A stretch of DNA of 64,000 nt from NCBI RefSeq assembly GCF_043641665.1, contig NC_092197.1:13026148-13090147 (forward strand), written 5' to 3'. This document shows, piece by piece, positions 26,371 through 38,664 of the stretch. Positions within the stretch are counted from its first letter, which is position 1, and every line of letters starts with the position of its first letter. A model generated the notes under the pieces. The model had not been told where the DNA came from. It was given only the letters and a program-made list of their open reading frames with translations, and ran no database searches. The position numbers were made by a program, and so were the translations under genes. The DNA is from Enoplosus armatus (lineage: Eukaryota; Chordata; Actinopteri; Centrarchiformes; Enoplosidae).

Positions 26371-27340
26371 TTATCTCCTTATTACATTTAAGCTTATTTC
26401 CAAAACTGTAAGAAAAAAAAAACGTCAGAAAAAAACAACAAAGAATACATGATATTCTGAATAAAGAAACAGGCTGGATGTGGGTGGGTATTGACTGAAA
26501 TGACAAAGAGCTTCGTGTGTGTGCAGCAACTGTGTACATGAAAGCGGGCCAATGGGATGATGACACCGAGGGGTGTGACAGCGCAACACCCACTGTGGCC
26601 AAAAGCAAGTCACCCCCAGTAAATCACAGCCCGGCTCTCTCTCCTCACGATGCAAAACTCAAAATGTAAAATTCAAGAACATGACCAATCTGGTGCCCTA
26701 CATGTAGGATGTTTCAACCCTCATTTGCGTCATGGGATTTGTGGAGAGAGCACAGGATTTCAGATTAACACAAATTTGAAATATGTGTCACGATCATTTT
26801 GCTTTTTTATTTTTTCATAAAAGCAGAAATGTACGCCAAGCAGTGTACTACAAACTTCCAATTTTTCATTTGCTTTAATGCTGGATTTCAGGAACTCACT
26901 AGTGCTGCTGCTGTAGATTAGCTGAAGAAATGAGGTCATGTTGTAGCAGACAGAAGCTTGATCCCTATGGCTGCAGTTTGAATGGAGGCCTAGCCAGTTA
27001 AATAGGGAGTAGGGAAAACACATGCAGACACCGCATCCAGTAAAACCTATTTGACATAAGGTTGCGTCCAGCGGATAAAAATTAGACTTGGCATTGGATT
27101 TGTTGGGGTGGTCGGATGATCCAGGACTGATCCAATATTTGGATGGACGCAGAAGGGGGCCAAGCAGTATAATCTCAGGATGTAGTGGTACAGATTATGA
27201 CAAGTTGGTAAACCTGATGTAGGAAGGGTTACACAGATTAACACTGATGCGACTGGGCACATGTAGTAGCACCTGATGAAAACCACAAGCTGAAACTTGT
27301 GACAATGAAGTTGTTATACTTTCAAGTGCTGCTGGAGTGC

Positions 27341-27730
27341 TGAATTTTGTTGAAGACTTTCATGGTCCCCAGAGGATGAATCTTAATGACTTTGGTGACT
27401 CATCTGTGGTTCAAAGTCAAATATCTTGACAACTGTGCGATGGATTGCCATGAAATTTGCTGCAGACATTCAATGTTGCTATAGGATACATTCGAACGAC
27501 TTTGGTGGTCCCCTTACCTTTCCTCTAGTGCCACCAGCAGGTCAAAGTTCACTTATTCAGTGAAATATCTCAGATGATGGATTGGTGTATTTTGGACATT
27601 TTGGACATTTTTGGTTCCCAGACGATGTATGCATGCAAGTATTGTCCTTGTTAGCATGTTGATGTTAGCATTTAGCTCAAAGCAATACTGTGCTTAATTA
27701 CAGCCTCACAGAGCTGCTAGCCTGGCTTAG
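27341..27730 (+). mobile_element. Dispersed teleost repeat, TAGCATG family, copy 2
   Basis: It contains CATGGTCCCCAGAGGATGAA, GATGGATTGCCATGAAATTT, TCTAGTGCCACCAGCAG, GTTAGCATGTTGATGTTAGC and AATTACAGCCTCACAGAGCT, in the same order and orientation as the other copies. The first block is partly duplicated, a common feature of this family. Confidence 0.8.
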
Positions 27731-27984
27731 TTCTGCCACGCATGCACATGTTGTACTGTATTGTATTGTACACATAAAGACATATGAGGGTGTATACACA
27801 CTGTATTACAATTGCATGATATCTGATGAACTTGTACTGCATGTCCATATGAATGTCATAATAAGTGACTGCTGGTAGTTTAGATTTTCACTAAAAGTTT
27901 TAGTTGAATATAATTTCCTGCCAGAAGATATACAGTACTGTCAGAAAACAGCTTTTGCAGCTTGCACATCAAGGAGAGGAAGAA

Positions 27985-28150
27985 CAAAAATTCATAAATG
28001 CCATATGTATGCAAATTACATCAATCTAAAGCCATTACTGAAACAATTAATCTTTGGCAATCACTAAAACATTTTAATCACGATCGTTACAAATGGTTGA
28101 CTATTCATTATGCCCTCTAATTAGATCATAAATTGTATGAATACACTGTT
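27985..28150. promoter_or_regulatory. Candidate conserved regulatory block (composition only)
   Basis: ATATGTATGCAAATTACATC (octamer-like ATGCAAAT), AACAATTAATCTTTGGC, TTTTAATCACGATCG and CTCTAATTAGATCATAAA lie within 150 bp, a dense array of homeodomain/POU-type sites. Confidence 0.25.
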
Positions 28151-28302
28151 GTGGGAGGTTTTGAAGGATGTGACACGCTGGGGACAAACACAAAAGCCAG
28201 CTAGGACTGATGAAGTGTGCTGCATTAATGACACTGGGAGCCAGGGTTGCTGAGCAGGGACTAAATGCCTTTTCTCTCCGGACTTCATCTATGAGTGATT
28301 TA

Positions 28303-28320
28303 TTGACTGACTGACTGACT
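28303..28320. repeat. (GACT)n short tandem repeat
   Basis: About four GACT units follow a TATT, then GGGGGC. Confidence 0.8.
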
Positions 28321-29047
28321 GGGGGCTTGAGCCTGCAGATGAGTGGTCAGGTGATGCAGGTGATCAGGATGAGGGGGTCAAATGTTACAGTATGTCATTC
28401 AGCTGTCCTAACGTTGGGGTATCAATATTGCTGATGTAATTGATTAAATGCTTCCTGCTGGAGTGAGTGAGCTGAGTGAGCCCTGGCAACAGTAGACACA
28501 TTCTTGGTCTAAGCGTCATGTGTTGTTGTGTTTGTCAGTGTTGTGACATTTGTGTTGAGCCGTGAGAAGGCAGTACAGTGAGCGCTGGAGAGGCAACGTG
28601 ACAAGAAAGATGACAGCCACCATTTCAGACAATGTCCGTCTAAAAACTGTCACAATGTCGTCACAAAATGTTTGCGAGAGAATTGGATCACACTGAGAAA
28701 ACCCTGAGCTCCAGAAATAAAATAAATGCCATGTTGGTTTCATTCACAGTCTCTAGGTTGTGTACACATACAATTTCAGCCGTCCTCCAGGGACAAAAAA
28801 AAAATGTCTGCACACCCTCCTCTGCACTCTGCCATGTGCCAATTATTGGAAATGCAAAGCTGAAATTGCAGGTAAATCAATTCAGGCCTGATCTGTAAAA
28901 CCTGGCATGTCAACCAGTACATTAGCCCCATTTGCACTTCATTATGTGCATCAGTGGGCACTGCTGAAAAGTCACCATCAGCAGGCTCCACTACATACAG
29001 GAGACAGGGAAAAGTCCCAAGTCACTACATAGTCATCTGGCCGGGTT

Positions 29048-29049
<2 letters not shown>

Positions 29050-29080
<31 letters not shown>

Positions 29081-29117
29081 TGTGTGTAAGTGTGTGTGTG
29101 TGTGAGTGTGTGTGTGC
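29050..29117 (+). repeat. (GT)n microsatellite, interrupted
   Basis: A GT run interrupted by GA and AA dinucleotides at about 29079, 29089 and 29105. It is the longest GT tract in the window. Confidence 0.95.
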
Positions 29118-30840
29118 AGGTCTGTGAAAGAAAATGAGGACTGTGAAGGATGCGATGGCGACACAGAGAAAAAGAGAGGTAATCAAAGAGAAGATAGAGG
29201 GATGATTTAGGGGTTGAATAATTGACTTTGATGAAGGCCTGGACAGAAAAATAGCAGATAATCTCTGCTGGCTGCAGTGCTTTTCTTTTGTTACAAGTAG
29301 ATACAAAATAAGTGGAAAAAGAGAGAGTGTTTTGGAGTAAAATGCTACCCTACCTCTCTCTCTCCCCACAAGCAAAAGAGGAAAAAAATCTTGAAAATCA
29401 TATTGGGATTTATAGACACAGATATTTTTGTATTTTGCAAAATGGAGCTTTTATTATCAGTGGCATCAAGAACAATAGACTTTCAAAAAATCTTGTTTCT
29501 CCCTCTCCCAGACTGTCTTTCCCTCATCATCCCTTCCTCTCCAACTTGTTATTTTTCTCCCAGTCTCCCTCTCAGGGCCCTGATCAGAGATCTGAGACTC
29601 AGTAGATCTATAAAGAAAAACAAAGCCTCCTCATCACTATGTGTCTGTGTAAAAGTAAATAATGTTTTTTTCCCCTCCTCAGAGGCAAAGCTAAGTCAAA
29701 CTGCACGGCACGTATTTGTGTCAACAATATAACAGGTTTTGCATGTAGCTTGGAGCAAGTCAAAAGTCAGAGCAATGCCTGATTTCTAAACCTAACATAC
29801 TGTGGATGTGCTGATATGAAAATTACCAGCATGAAAGGAGGCATTCACCAATAACATATTGGTTTTCTCTGCCACCTCTTCCAACTTTTGTCTTGCATTG
29901 TATAGAAAGTTTTATTTGCTAAATTCAGAATTTAAATGAACTGAACGGGAAAAAAAGCTGTCTGGACAAACAGTCTGACCCCGATGCATAGCTGACGGTA
30001 AACTGCTATATGGTGAACTCAATAACATCTTTTTACTGTGTTAACAACCTTTCAAGACAATTTTATCCTTACAAAATGGTTTCATCATGCACTGTTCATG
30101 GTGTGCATTTCAGAGATGCCACAGTGGCTTATTTTGCACTTGCTGCGGAGTGCATGCCTTACATCACCAAAGGAGAAGGTGAAATTTAGGGTTTATATGC
30201 AAGCTGACCTTGCAAAACATGCACACCATCAGTTTATATACTGAAGAAAACACAGTTTCTTTCTTTTTTGTCTTTTATAACAACATATAAATACAGGCAT
30301 AAATACAGTGCCATTTTATTTAACATTTTAGGGTTTCATTTCAATCCCAGAGAACAAATATTTGCTCATAATGTGACTGTTACTTGTTGCTGTTGTCATG
30401 TCAGTGCTTACAAGCACAGTAAGTATTCTTGCGTTGTGTAAATAAGCAACCCACCACTCTCTCTTATGAGATGCTGTGCTAGGCAGCATCTTTGTTTCCC
30501 CTGGTCATCTCGGAGACAAGAATTGTACAAAAACAAATCTTTCAATATTGATCTTTTGCACCACAGAGATTTTCTCCACAGCTGGTTAAGACATTTCTTG
30601 GTTTCCTGTCAGTTTTTTAGTAAAACACTGTGGCACTTTCATGCAAACTTTTGACCCATCCATTTTCTCAGGTTGCAGTTCAGGCCTGTGTTGCCTGTTA
30701 TCCTACAATGCCTTAAGAAGAGATTCACGCCTCTGTCTTTAGAAAATAAATGGGAGTGGACATTTCTTACTGGCAGTGGGTCTTCACCCTCTCCAATGAA
30801 TGAGCGATAACACAAACTGTCTGCAAACAGGCTGCACACA

Positions 30841-31022
30841 TATAGTGCTTTTTAACTTTGCAGACAAAGTGCTTTACAATTTGCCTTTCATTAACACACA
30901 TCTTACGAGACATCCGGAGCAATTTGGGCCTCATGGACACTTGGATATGTGGACAGGAGAGACCAGGCATCAAACCACCAACCCTGCAATTAATGGACAA
31001 CCTGCTCTGCCACCTGTGACAA
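30841..31022 (+). mobile_element. Fragment of a dispersed repeat (GTGCTTTACAATTTGCCTT)
   Basis: GTGCTTTACAATTTGCCTTT, GGAGCAATTTGGGCCTCATG, GGACACTTGGATATGTGGAC, CAAACCACCAACCCTGCAAT and AATGGACAACCTGCTCTGCC occur in this order in a common teleost repeat. The middle of the usual element is deleted here. Confidence 0.65.
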
Positions 31023-31119
31023 AGATGTCACAAAATAACACCATTATACTATATGTTGACAGATACGGTATTTCACACAGTGTGCCAATGACTGTTTCGT
31101 GATGTGACCCCCTGTCATC

Positions 31120-31300
31120 AGGATCAAAATGCATACGACTATTTCCCAGTCTGCCACCTCTATGGTTAAGGATTGGTTAAGTTTAGACAACTAAAACTAG
31201 TGGGTTAATGTAAGGAAGAGATGGAGACACCCCCATGGCTTACGAGTGCTGATGCTGACCATGAACCCCAAGGTCCCTTGCTTCAAGTCCGGCCGAAACA
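31120..31300 (+). mobile_element. Fragment of a dispersed repeat (AACTAAAACTAGTGGGTTAA)
   Basis: CGACTATTTCCCAGTCTGCC, GGTTAAGTTTAGACAACTAA and CCATGGCTTACGAGTGCTGA are familiar as one dispersed teleost repeat related in style to the AACCTAACC family. There is a single copy in this window, so the call rests on recall. Confidence 0.45.
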
Positions 31301-31937
31301 AAAACAAAACTCTCCTTCATTTCCTGTCTTCCCTCTACTGTCGAAATCTAAAAATGCTTCAAAAAAGACAATATGGGCTCTTGGTAGGAGACAGGATGTG
31401 AACAAAGTGAGACATTTTGTATGCCTAACAATCCACCCAGACCTTTTTTTGTGGCACTTTCACCTTTGCTATTCTGAGACAGTCATTATTTGCCCCACCC
31501 CCCACCATGAGAGGTACAATGCTTTTGTATTTCTTGTGAAGACATTTTAAATGGCCCACCAATATACAGAGCAGCTTATGATACTGTACGATTCACTTGA
31601 TGGTCCTTAATGTACACTCAAAAAAACACACTCACGCAACCTTGTACCATAAGTGCAGGACGTGGCATGCCCTCCTTCCACTTTTCACTTCCCCGGCAGG
31701 AGTCTCAGCCTCTCCTCGGTGTGTTGCAGCAGTAATATGACACCAGGGGAATGGGTGGCTGCCGGCGTTTTAACAGGGATGACCAACTCACTTCTCTCCT
31801 GTATGTTAGTAGTGCTTATCAGCCAGCACCATGCCCTGAGCACCGCTTCCACTTCACAGGACCACCAACACCTTGACTGCCACTGGATGTTTATGCTGAT
31901 CCCTTCATAGTGGACTCCCTTGGGCTGCGGCCTCTTG

Positions 31938-31980
31938 TTTGTGTGTTTTTGTGTGTGTGTGTTTGTGTGTGCGTGTGCAC
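31938..31980 (+). repeat. (GT)n-rich tract
   Basis: GT-rich sequence with TTTT and GCG interruptions. It directly precedes one copy of a local duplication at 31981-32123. Confidence 0.75.
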
Positions 31981-32123
31981 GAGTCCCTCGGGCCTCAACA
32001 CAGCTTGTCTGCACTGAGCCTCATGGAGTGACAATACCAGGTCTGTTCCTCCAGACCACAGTCAAACACTGAGTGCCAGGGGATGAGCGATGAAAGAGTG
32101 AACAAGGACAAGCGGTCATTCAG
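31981..32123 (+). repeat. Local duplication, copy A (partner 34107-34245)
   Basis: GAGTCCCTCGGGCCTCAACA, CAGCTTGTCTGCACTGAG, TGGAGTGACAATACCAG and GCGGTCATTCAGG align with the 34.1-kb partner in order. Both copies follow GT-rich sequence. Confidence 0.75.
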
Positions 32124-33782
32124 GCCTGAACCACCTTGATGTGAGCAAAAGCTACATAGCAAAGGAAAAAATCTAATACCTGCATACTTTCAGAAATGTC
32201 TATGATTCACACAATATATGCTACATTTTCTTTTAATTTAGATATTCTATAGCTGGTATGCAAATTGTTGAATGAACGCCTCAAACGAACTCTGCTGCGT
32301 TTGCCTGTTCTGTTCCTTTAGGCTAGTCTGAAAGCTGTCATTCAAACTGGGTCTTGGTTCAATACCAAGTCATTTTAACATAAACTAGACACACCACAGA
32401 ACTGCGTTCTTTGTGAGCTCTTACGCCTTATTTATGGAGGAGTCCTGTCATAGATATCTACAGTGAAGGTTTTTATTTATGGTTCAACGTCAGATCTCAC
32501 CCACTGATAGCACCACTGCAATGCTAGATACATGTATTGTACAACAGTGATGATGTAGGATGACAGTCATCGGTCCAATGCATGACTTATAGTGTGAACA
32601 CAAAATGGACCAGAAGTAAATGGCAACAATTTATTTTTGCTTATACAATACACTTATTTAAAATCACTTTGTAAAAACTACAGCTGTAACCACATGGGTC
32701 TTTGTTGGCTCCACAACTCCTGTTGGGAGTGATACTGTATGTAATTAATACTTTTTTAGAAAACCATTAATCAAATATATCATAAAGAAACGACATCTAA
32801 TTTTGCGGGTGATGTTTTCTCGTATGCACACTGACACATGCTCTTGAGTCTTTTAAGTAGCACTTAGCTAAGCACAGAGCAGTCAATACACTGCAGCCAA
32901 AATTTAAAACATTCAAACTTTTGGGGGAAAAAAAAGTGACATGCTTGAAAAAGTCTTTCATTAGTCAAAAGGCAGAAACACAAGCAGCACATTGACGCCT
33001 CAGCTGGCCACTCTGTTAGTAAGACTGCATTTAGCTTTCTGCTTCCTGTTGCTCATTTCACTCCACATCTCTTTCAGGGCCTTGACACTAACCAGCAGGA
33101 AGTGGCCAAGACAGGGCTGTAATTTTCAAGATGCATCATCACAAACACAAATATGTGTTGTAAGTGTGCCGCATTTATTATAGTTTTATGACACATAGTG
33201 TAGGGGGGAACACAAAGTCACACACATCTAACACCTTTCACCTTGATTTTTTCACTCACTCATTAAAGCTGCAAACAAATCTTACCATTAAACCTGCAAA
33301 GACACCCCAAACATTCCCCACCCCAGTTTCCATCAGAAAGAGTTTGTCTTGTTTGTGAGGAAAATGACACGGAGGAAAAAAGATGATGATCTGAGGGCAA
33401 CAAAGGATGTAAACGCTGCAGAAAGAGTTGAAAGTGAGTGAACGTTGTACGAGTGAGGTGAGCACTGGCTGTGCACTAAAAACTGATGAACTGAATTATA
33501 AAATAATACCCACTCATGGCGCAAAGCACTATTTCACTGTTTGCTTGCCATCTTTGGCCAGGATTCTAATTTTTTTTTTTTTTTTACAATTTCTCTCGTG
33601 ACGGTCCTGATTCCATTGGTAAAAATGAAACATGCTTGAAATAATCCAAAGGAGAACGATGAGCAACGACTACATCAGACAGACTGTCAGAGCCAAATAA
33701 GCCAGACTGGAACAGACTCGATCCATTTTCAGATCAGTTGTGAACTCCAAATCATAACTATAGTTGGCCCATAAATTGTGTA

Positions 33783-33831
33783 ACACACACACGCACATGC
33801 ACGCATGCACGCACACACACACACACACACA
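33783..33831 (+). repeat. (CA)n microsatellite, compound
   Basis: CA units interrupted by CACGCATGCACGCA in the middle, with a pure CA run at 33812-33831. Confidence 0.9.
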
Positions 33832-34106
33832 GATTGTTGTGTTTCCAGCAGTGAGTTTCTCTCAGAGCTCTCAGGGCGAGCTACATGAATGGTCATGGCA
33901 GCGTGGACAAGGAGTTTTGACCCTGTACAGGGAGATGGCTTGTAAATGGACCGGAGCACATTTCATGACTCTCATGAACACACTATGCAGCCACTAAAGC
34001 AGAAGCAGCTGGAAATCGTAGGGGAAGAGATTTGATGTGTTTGTGTGAGTGCACAGTGTTTGTGTCAGTTTGTATGTCAGGAGCGCGAGACAAAGAGAAT
34101 CGGAGT

Positions 34107-34245
34107 GAGTCCTCGGGGGCCACAACACAGCTCGTCTGTACTGAGAACAGTGGAGTGACACTGCCAGATCCCCTCCAGTCACCAATATTGTGGGGGCCAG
34201 AGAACGGCCGACTTGAGAGCGAACGGGGTGAAATGGTCATCCAGG
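34107..34245 (+). repeat. Local duplication, copy B (partner 31981-32123)
   Basis: GAGTCCTCGGGGGCCACAAC, CAGCTCGTCTGTACTGAG, TGGAGTGACACTGCCAG and AATGGTCATCCAGG match copy A in the same order, 2.1 kb away. Confidence 0.75.
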
Positions 34246-35185
34246 ACTTCACAAGCCTTTACGGATGTGGTAAAACAACAAGAGGAGCAGATGCATTGTG
34301 GACTGATGCTTCCTCCGGGGGTTTGTGCAGCTGCATTTGAACCTCAAGTGCCCGACACAGATGACAGAGGAGGTTGAAAGACTGCTGTGCAAAACACAAA
34401 GGGAGCACTCCAGAGTGAAGGCGCCATTTTCTGTTATATTAGACTAGAAAATGAGGAGAGAATGGTTTACACACTCAAACAGTATTTTCTTCTGGGAAAA
34501 CATTAATATCATCTACATAACAGCAGAAATCCCTGTCTATCACCCTGTACTTATGCATCTTGAAAGCAGGCTGCACCTATATCTTGTAGAATTATTGTAT
34601 ATAAGTAATGTGTTCAAGGCTGTGTGTACCAATTCAAAATATGATGTCAAACAGGAAAACCTTTCCAGTTCGGTGATACCGAATAATTTCTTACTTCATT
34701 TAACTGTGACACACAGAAACTGTCACCAATCACTATCAAGAAGAACAGAGCTTTAATGCTATATCACTGTATTAGTGGCGTCTCTCTTTAGATGCAGTAA
34801 CTTCAAAGAATTATACAACAAAAACATGTCTAGTTAATCAAAAAATAAATAAGAATATCTTCATCTTTCATAATTGAATTTGTTTGTTTGGTTGTTTGCC
34901 GACTTATCTGTTTGTATGAAGATTAATCATGCTGACGAACCTCTTGATATTACATGAACAAAAAGCGATCTTTAATGAGGTTTGATCCACCTACTGGAAG
35001 GGAAGTTCTCGATAACAATGATGAGACATTCTGCAGCACATCATAATGAGATCAGTTCATCTCTAGCAAATAAGGTGTATCCTCCATTTATCAAACCACC
35101 GGCATATACAGCCGTGATTATTCTCCTTTCACAGGAAACCAGAGTGATTCAAAGAAATTTCCAAGTTGTAAAATTTGTTTCCAAC

Positions 35186-35270
35186 TTGATCTTTTAGCAC
35201 AAGGGATATTGTCATCTTCTGTGCATTGTTAATGAGTATTTCAGTCTGTACTTGAAATTATACTGCGTAG
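35186..35270 (+). repeat. Short local duplication, copy A (partner 35706-35790)
   Basis: CTTTTAGCACAAGGGATATT, CTTCTGTGCATTGTTAATGA and GTATTTCAGTCTGTACTTGA align with the partner 520 bp away. Confidence 0.55.
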
Positions 35271-35705
35271 CTAAACTACGGTGGATTAGAAAGAAAAAAA
35301 CCTTATTAATAAAACTCATTCATTCTGTTTGCATTAAATGGATAAAACCAGTGCTTTGGTTTATCTAAAGTACATTTTAAAGTTTAAACATCTACATTTA
35401 CTCCTGTCTTTGCCCTATGAGTCATTGTTTTTATGAGGGTTTTATTTGTATCTAATACACACGCAGGAAGACACACATACACATACCTGATATTTTGCAA
35501 TGGCGGCAACTTGTCAGAAAACGCAGCAATGTCGTAGCAAAGGGAATAAGAAGGCTGCTATAGCTTGCAAACATGGATGGAAACAATGAAAGATATTCAA
35601 GAATTGGCTTTGCAAAGGAAAAAGGCTTTTTTTTTTTTTCTGAATGTAAACATGATTGTGTTTGTTTGTTTACTCCCCCAGGTACAGTGCCTTTACCTTA
35701 CCCAA

Positions 35706-35790
35706 GATCTTTCATCTTTTAGCATAAGAGAATCACATTCTGTGTATAGTCAATGAGTATTTCAGCCAGTGCTTAATAATCTACTCAGTC
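35706..35790 (+). repeat. Short local duplication, copy B (partner 35186-35270)
   Basis: CTTTTAGCATAAGAGAATCA, ATTCTGTGTATAGTCAATGA and GTATTTCAGCCAGTGCTTAA are the corresponding blocks. Confidence 0.55.
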
Positions 35791-36473
35791 ACAATAATGG
35801 AAATAGGAAGGAGAAAGACAGTTTTACCTAACAAGGGTTTAAGTCTAATGTGGATTGAACAAAATGACGAAAAGGTCATTTTTAAAGTCACTAAATCACA
35901 TTTAAAAAGGCAGCGACGCAGCTGAGTCATTAAGTTGAAAGATAGAAGAGAAGAGAAACTTGATGTCTCTTTTCAAAGACACCAGACAAAAAGAGACCAG
36001 ACAAGTTTTTCAAATTACAGCCTGTACATTCAAGTCGATACGTCCCAGATTTCAGACTATTTACAGTCAGTTTTTCATCATAAAGAAGACATAAGCTTTG
36101 GTAAACTTAAGTTCACCCTGTTTCACCATCTCTCTGTTCAAATATTTTATCTCGTGAGGTTTATTCTCATGATGCTCCAGTTGTCATTTAGATGTAATTT
36201 AATGTAACTTTCTCTAAGCTAATAATAATGTTTCATGTTTTGACACTGTGGGCCAGTGGGGGCTGGCTACTGATGCTCAGTTACAAAACATTAAGTCTTT
36301 TATTGACCTGTCTTTCTTTGTTTGTCCTTTCAGTCCTCCCTTTCTTTCTCTCACGCTACTCAACACTGAATCATACAGATCACATGCATCACACACACAA
36401 ACCAAACACACCCTCATCTGTAGATGTATGTGGACACACACCAGCAGTCACAGTTGCATCTTTCTCTCAACTG

Positions 36474-36498
36474 ACACACACACACACACACACACACA
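36474..36498 (+). repeat. (CA)n microsatellite
   Basis: A pure run of about twelve CA units. Confidence 0.9.
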
Positions 36499-36780
36499 TG
36501 CAAACCCCTGAGCAGATCAAGGCTTATCCACCCACAGTGGTGGTAGCCCAGCAGGATGATGAAGGCTTGGATCCAAAGTACCAGCTTATATCTGCAGATC
36601 AATGGCTGACCTCCCAAACAGCTACAGCCAGACTGACCAATGCTACACAGCTTAAAGCCCAGCCAAAGGCACTGCTCCAAGCTGCATGCTGAATATTATA
36701 TCAGTCTAATGATTCTCCCCAGAAGCCCAGACTCTGTCAGCTCGTCAGTTCGTTTTTTTCTCTGTTGCTCTCTCTAGGTC

Positions 36781-36820
36781 TTTGTCACTGCCTTTTTTTT
36801 TTTTTTTTTTTGTCACTGCC
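36781..36820. repeat. Poly(T) flanked by TTTGTCACTGCC direct repeats
   Basis: TTTGTCACTGCC (36781-36792), T19 (36793-36811), then TTTGTCACTGCC again (36809-36820, sharing the last T bases). This has the form of a target-site duplication around a tail-only insertion. Confidence 0.85.
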
Positions 36821-37807
36821 TCAAACTCTGAATTTCTGCCTGTGTCTATGAAGGGAAGGCGACCTGTTCTGGGAATTAAAGCAAAACACATAAAAGAGTA
36901 ATATTTTTGGAGGAGCAGAAGGTGAATTTTAACACTGTAATGTAACTATCATTTCCAAAACCAAGAAAGTGCTTTGAAATGTATGAAACCAGGAATGATG
37001 CCACCACTGTTAGAGACTATGCAGTGTTTCCTTCTGAGATCAAGATGCCTTAAACCTCCTTGGCCAAAGGCATTGCTCTCGGTCAACCGAGTGTAAACTG
37101 CAACAGTCTCAAAATCTCACTGGCTTCAGAAAATACAGTTGATATCAAACACAGATGTGATCACATATAGCACGAGTATAAATACATGTTTGATTCAACA
37201 AACTGAATAAATACATAGGAGATTATTGCTGTTATAATTATTATTAGCTGAATGAGATAATGAGAGCTGTGTTTTTTCTGCCTATGTTTTTGTCTATTAA
37301 CTTTATTTATTGAAATGTTAGTCCTGATGGAAAAAAGTGATTTAACTTTTTCTACTGACTACTGAAGTACAAGAGGGATGTGGCAGTGGGTGTGGCTTCT
37401 TACAAAAAAACATAAAGGATTTGCACATTGTGGCACTTTGAGGCATTGTTGACCGAGTGCGTTTCAGGTGCTTTTCTTAAGTTGTCTGACAGAACACTTG
37501 TGTTTTGATGTTAATCAATACAGGTGTCTGTAATGGCTTGCGCTTTGATTGCATGTAGCTGCACCCTAAATCGTTTTTTTATGCGTCTAGTTGATTTTCT
37601 TCTGACTCGTGTGCTTAACTATGCAGATTTTTTATTGGGTTGTGAGTGCTGCCAAAACATTTCTGGTGAAAGGCAGTATTGTGACTGAACAGATTCAGTG
37701 TAGACACTGATGGAGGACTGCAGCTGCTGCTGCTGACATGATAATGTGGCTGGTGGAGACAACATCCAGTAAATAAAAGGGGGTAATTTTCCCTGTGGTG
37801 TTGTAAT

Positions 37808-37896
37808 AATAAGATAAGATAATCCTTTATTGATCGCCCAGAGGGGAAATTCGGGTGTTGCAGCAGTTCAAGGACAGAAATAAGTACAGATAAATA
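37808..37896 (-). mobile_element. LINE 3'-tail fragment (AAGATAAGATA / TTTATTGATC type), copy 1
   Basis: AATAAGATAAGATAATCCTT then TTATTGATCGCCCAGAGGGG and AAATTCGGGTGTTGCAGCAG. This is the antisense of a short LINE 3' end with tandem TATCTTATC tail units, common in fish (Rex1/CR1-like; family not certain). Confidence 0.55.
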
Positions 37897-38124
37897 GCGA
37901 AACTTAAAAAATTGGCAGGAATATGACATGTCCCATTTCAAGTTTAATATTATTATTATTATTATTGTTATTTGTAGTAGTATGGCAGTAGCAGCATCAT
38001 ACCTCTATTGCGGAGATTGGTAGCCACACACACAGCGTGACCCGAGGGACGGGTCAGTCAGCACTTGATCCAGACCAGTAACGTAAGCTATATTATATAA
38101 GCTAATATAACCATTAGCATTTCT

Positions 38125-38215
38125 AAAATAAGATAAGATAATTGTTTATTAATCCCTCAGCGGGGAAATTTGCATTGTTCCAGCAGCAGATAGTATAATA
38201 GAGACATAAGTAGAA
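38125..38215 (-). mobile_element. LINE 3'-tail fragment, copy 2
   Basis: AAATAAGATAAGATAATTGT then TTATTAATCCCTCAGCGGGG and AAATTTGCATTGTTCCAGCA align with the copy at 37.8 kb in the same orientation, about 315 bp away. The two are diverged, so they look like separate insertions or an old tandem duplication. Confidence 0.6.
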
Positions 38216-38351
38216 AAACAAGATATAATAAATAAAAACAATAAAGACTGTTACTACTATTAAAAGCTACTACTAAGCTACTAAAACTAAAAAACAACTG
38301 TAATTTACAAATTTACAAATTCACAGAATGAAAGACATGATGGAAAATGGT

Positions 38352-38664
38352 AATGGTCCTACGTTTTCTCTAGCGCCATCATGAAGTTCACATTTGTGCT
38401 TTTGAGTGAAATTTCTCACCATTTTTTGTCTAACACTTTGGTTCATGACCAAGTTCAGCCTCAGCTGTACTTTCTGTTTAGCTTATGCATGCTAAGGACA
38501 TGCTAACACGCTAAACTAAGATGGTGAACATAGTAAACATGATACTTTCTAAACACAAGCATGTAAGGATAGTAATCGTGAGCATGTTAGCATGCTGATG
38601 TTAGCACTCTGCTCAAATCGCCGCTGTGCCTAATTACCGCCTCACAGAGCCGCTAGCGTAGCTG
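38352..38664 (+). mobile_element. Dispersed teleost repeat, TAGCATG family, copy 3
   Basis: It contains TCTAGCGCCATCATGAAGTT, AACACGCTAAACTAAGATGG, GTTAGCATGCTGATGTTAGC and CTAATTACCGCCTCACAGAG. It is 5'-truncated relative to copies 2 and 4 and lies directly after the two AAGATAAGATA-headed fragments at 37.8 and 38.1 kb. Confidence 0.8.

Noticed and set aside
30841..31022. tRNA-derived SINE, because of CGAACC/CAAACC-like and ACCAACCC motifs
   Set aside because: No A-box/B-box pair at tRNA spacing; the block order fits a known dispersed repeat fragment.
36228..36692. 154-codon plus-strand frame with a hydrophobic start
   Set aside because: The middle is a translated CA microsatellite (repeated Thr-His) and the hydrophobic part is pyrimidine-rich intron; no family resemblance.
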